Source: an uncultured Xanthobacteraceae bacterium
GTDB taxonomy: Bacteria > Pseudomonadota > Alphaproteobacteria > Rhizobiales > Xanthobacteraceae
Reading direction: 5' to 3'
Assembly (NCBI GenBank): GCA_955652925.1
Contig: CATPCO010000117.1
Coordinates: 1 to 16,214 of the forward strand
Length of the DNA: 16,214 nt
Below, piece by piece: positions 14,759-16,214 of the stretch. Position numbers and translations under genes: made by a program. The first letter of the stretch is position 1; each line of letters begins with the position of its first letter. The notes beneath the pieces were generated by a model. That model was not told the DNA's origin. It was given only the letters and a program-made list of their open reading frames with translations, and searched no databases.

Positions 14759-15547
14759 GTGTCATCCGAGGGCGACATTCTGGTCTCGTCAGGCTCGAAC
14801 GGCATCACGCTCGTCACCCTGAATCGGCCGGGCAAGCGCAACGCCATCACGCTCTCCATGTGGCAGGAGATCGCAAAACTATTCAACGAGCTCGGCGCGG
14901 CCGAGGATGTTCGCGTGATTATTCTCACCGGTGCCGGCGATCATTTCAGCGCCGGCGCCGACATTACCGAGTTCTCAGGCCTGCGCGGCGATCTCCGGTC
15001 GGGCAAGCACTATGATGCGGCGACCGATGCGGCTCTGATCGCGGTGCGCGATTGCCGCAAGCCCACTATTGCGGCGGTGAGAGGTTATACGCTGGGCGGC
15101 GCTTGTGCGCTCGCGCTCGCCTGTGATTTGCGCGTGGGCGACGCCAGCGCGCGCATGGGCATCCCGGCCGCTCGCATGGGTATTGTGTACAGCGCCATCG
15201 AGTGCGACCTCCTGCTGCGCCAGGCCGGTCTCGCCAATGCAAAACGGGTGCTCTATTGCGGCACCCATTTCGGCATCGAGGACTGCGCCGCGATGCGGCT
15301 CGTTGACATGGTCGCGAAAAAGGATGCACTCGCGCAGACGCAGGCGCTCGCCGCCGAGATCGCGCAGAATGCGCCGCTCTCCGCCAAGGGTCACAAGGTC
15401 GTGCTGGAGGCGCTCGCCAGCGGCTCCGCGCATGCGCACCAAGCCGAAATTGCCGCCCACATTGATCGTGCCCTGGAGAGCGCCGATTACCGCGAAGCGA
15501 TCCAGGCATTCCTGGAGAAACGCAAACCCGTGTTTACCGGCCGCTAG
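14759..15547 (+). CDS. Crotonase-fold protein (enoyl-CoA hydratase/isomerase family)
   Basis: This 262-residue cytoplasmic protein has the crotonase fold: start VTLNRPGKRNAIT, first oxyanion-hole segment HFSAGADITEF (about 62-72) and second GYTLGGACALALACDLRV (about 109-126). These bind an acyl-CoA thioester and stabilise its enolate. Both glutamates of classical hydratases appear absent: the QPE position reads IPA (Ala137) and the second (AMEM) aligns with Arg163 (AKRV). The usual PGAGG loop is YSAIE, offering Glu148 as a different possible acid/base. The reaction is therefore unassigned (isomerase, hydrolase, decarboxylase or other). The GTG at 14759 follows GAGGG by eight bases; GTGs at 14744 (four-base overlap with the upstream stop) and 14735 are alternatives adding five or eight residues. 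It is in the same operon as its neighbours. Confidence 0.88.
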   Translation: MSSEGDILVSSGSNGITLVTLNRPGKRNAITLSMWQEIAKLFNELGAAEDVRVIILTGAGDHFSAGADITEFSGLRGDLRSGKHYDAATDAALIAVRDCRKPTIAAVRGYTLGGACALALACDLRVGDASARMGIPAARMGIVYSAIECDLLLRQAGLANAKRVLYCGTHFGIEDCAAMRLVDMVAKKDALAQTQALAAEIAQNAPLSAKGHKVVLEALASGSAHAHQAEIAAHIDRALESADYREAIQAFLEKRKPVFTGR

Positions 15548-15611
15548 CGTGCGTTTACGTGCCATCGCAAGACGCGCGCGACGAACTCCCCTTTGCGGGG
15601 CGAGATAACAA

Positions 15612-16214
15612 ATGCTCTGGCTCGGTGTTGACGTCGGTGGCACGTTCACTGATCTGGTGCTGTTCGATGCCGCTAGCGGCGCGCTTTCCCTCGGCAAGAC
15701 GCCTTCGACCCCGCGCGATCAGTCGGAAGGCATTCTCGCCGGCATTGCGCAGCTCGGTGCCGAGCCGAGCGCACTGGAGCGCATTGTGCATGGCACGACC
15801 GTTGCCACCAACACTGCGCTTGAGCGCGACGGCGCGCGGCTCGCGGTACTGGTAACCGCGGGCCACAAGGATGTGCTGGTCGTGGGGCGCGGCAATCGCA
15901 CCGCCATGTACGACATCAAGGCGCGGCCACCTGATCTCCTTGTGCCGCGCAGCCGATGCATCGAGGTGCCTGAGCGAATGCGCGTCGACGGTTCGGTGGC
16001 AAGGCCCCTCGACGAGGCCGAGGTGGATGCCATCGCCAAGCGGCTTGCAAGCGACGGCATCGAGGCGGTCGCGATCTGCTTTCTGCATGCCTATGCAAAC
16101 CCTGATCACGAGCGTCGTTGCGCGGAGCGCATTTCGAAACAGCTTCCCGGCGCAATCGTCACGATGTCGGCGGAAGTTCTGCCCGAGTTTCGAGAATACG
16201 AGCGCTTTTCAACG
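15612..16214 (+). CDS. Hydantoinase/oxoprolinase family protein, HyuA-type (3' truncated)
   Basis: The frame is open from the ATG at 15612 to the window end, giving 201 N-terminal residues of a protein that is usually about 680-700 long. GVDVGGTFTDLVLFD (5-19) is the actin-like ATPase phosphate-binding start. HGTTVATNTALER (60-72), GRGNR (92-96), FLHAYANPDHE (157-167) and SAEVLPEFREYERFST (186-201) are hallmark segments of the family. Members catalyse ATP-dependent opening of N-methylhydantoin, 5-oxoproline or related rings (or acetone carboxylation), usually with a HyuB partner encoded next door, which would lie beyond the right edge. Beside sarcosine oxidase genes, N-methylhydantoin is an attractive substrate, but the N-terminus alone cannot settle this. 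The 64-base gap from the previous stop holds a short CCCC/GGGG hairpin (15588-15600) whose 3' arm abuts the weak ribosome site GCGAG. Confidence 0.9.
   Translation, partial: MLWLGVDVGGTFTDLVLFDAASGALSLGKTPSTPRDQSEGILAGIAQLGAEPSALERIVHGTTVATNTALERDGARLAVLVTAGHKDVLVVGRGNRTAMYDIKARPPDLLVPRSRCIEVPERMRVDGSVARPLDEAEVDAIAKRLASDGIEAVAICFLHAYANPDHERRCAERISKQLPGAIVTMSAEVLPEFREYERFST

Noticed and set aside
15588..15600. Short CCCC/GGGG hairpin before the HyuA-type gene as a riboswitch or terminator
   Set aside because: The stem is only four base pairs, there is no T-run, and nothing resembles a known riboswitch; it is mentioned only as a possible minor effect on the ribosome site.

Overview
The window looks like part of the chromosome of a high-GC alphaproteobacterium, probably Hyphomicrobiales (Bradyrhizobium/Xanthobacteraceae-like). 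This is an inference from base composition, frequent GTG/TTG starts, a branched-chain-type ABC transporter next to amino-acid catabolism genes, and intergenic palindromes resembling those common in that order. No 16S, tRNA or other taxonomic marker is present. Coding density is very high, and no gene-free stretch exceeds 300 bases.

Layout. At the left edge (2-343, +) lies the C-terminal part of an unrecognised protein. It converges on and overlaps a leftward multicopper oxidase (306-2588) and an unrecognised nine-helix membrane protein (2628-3518). A REP-like double palindrome (3551-3614) separates these from a tightly packed leftward operon-like block (3639-13695). In transcription order the block reads: periplasmic binding protein, livH, livM, livG, livF, soxB, soxD, soxA, soxG. 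Most junctions are 4-base stop/start overlaps. The exceptions are an 8-base overlap at soxA/soxG, 2 bases between soxB and soxD, 23 bases between the binding protein and livH, and a GC-rich palindromic, G-quadruplex-prone element between livF and soxB. An 80-base divergent promoter region (13696-13775) separates this block from a rightward set: an M19 dipeptidase-like protein, a crotonase-fold (enoyl-CoA hydratase family) protein, and the N-terminal third of a HyuA-type hydantoinase/oxoprolinase running off the right edge.

How the genes fit together. soxBDAG encode a complete heterotetrameric, tetrahydrofolate-dependent sarcosine oxidase: sarcosine + O2 + THF gives glycine + H2O2 + 5,10-methylene-THF. 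The Liv-type importer in the same operon probably brings in sarcosine or a precursor. The M19-like protein belongs to the subfamily found beside betaine/dimethylglycine demethylation genes in Pseudomonas (recalled, not searched), and it lacks most canonical metal ligands. The HyuA-type gene allows the hypothesis that an N-methylhydantoin or related cyclic ureide is opened and converted through N-carbamoylsarcosine to sarcosine, as in one creatinine degradation route. HyuB and the carbamoylsarcosine amidohydrolase are not visible here. The multicopper oxidase and its membrane-protein neighbour have no evident link to this pathway.

Most noteworthy observations: the coupled transporter-sarcosine oxidase island, the M19-like protein with a dismantled metal site, the crotonase protein lacking both catalytic glutamates, the LivG with a degenerate signature motif, and repeat-derived codons at the livF/soxB junction with a strong G4 motif.
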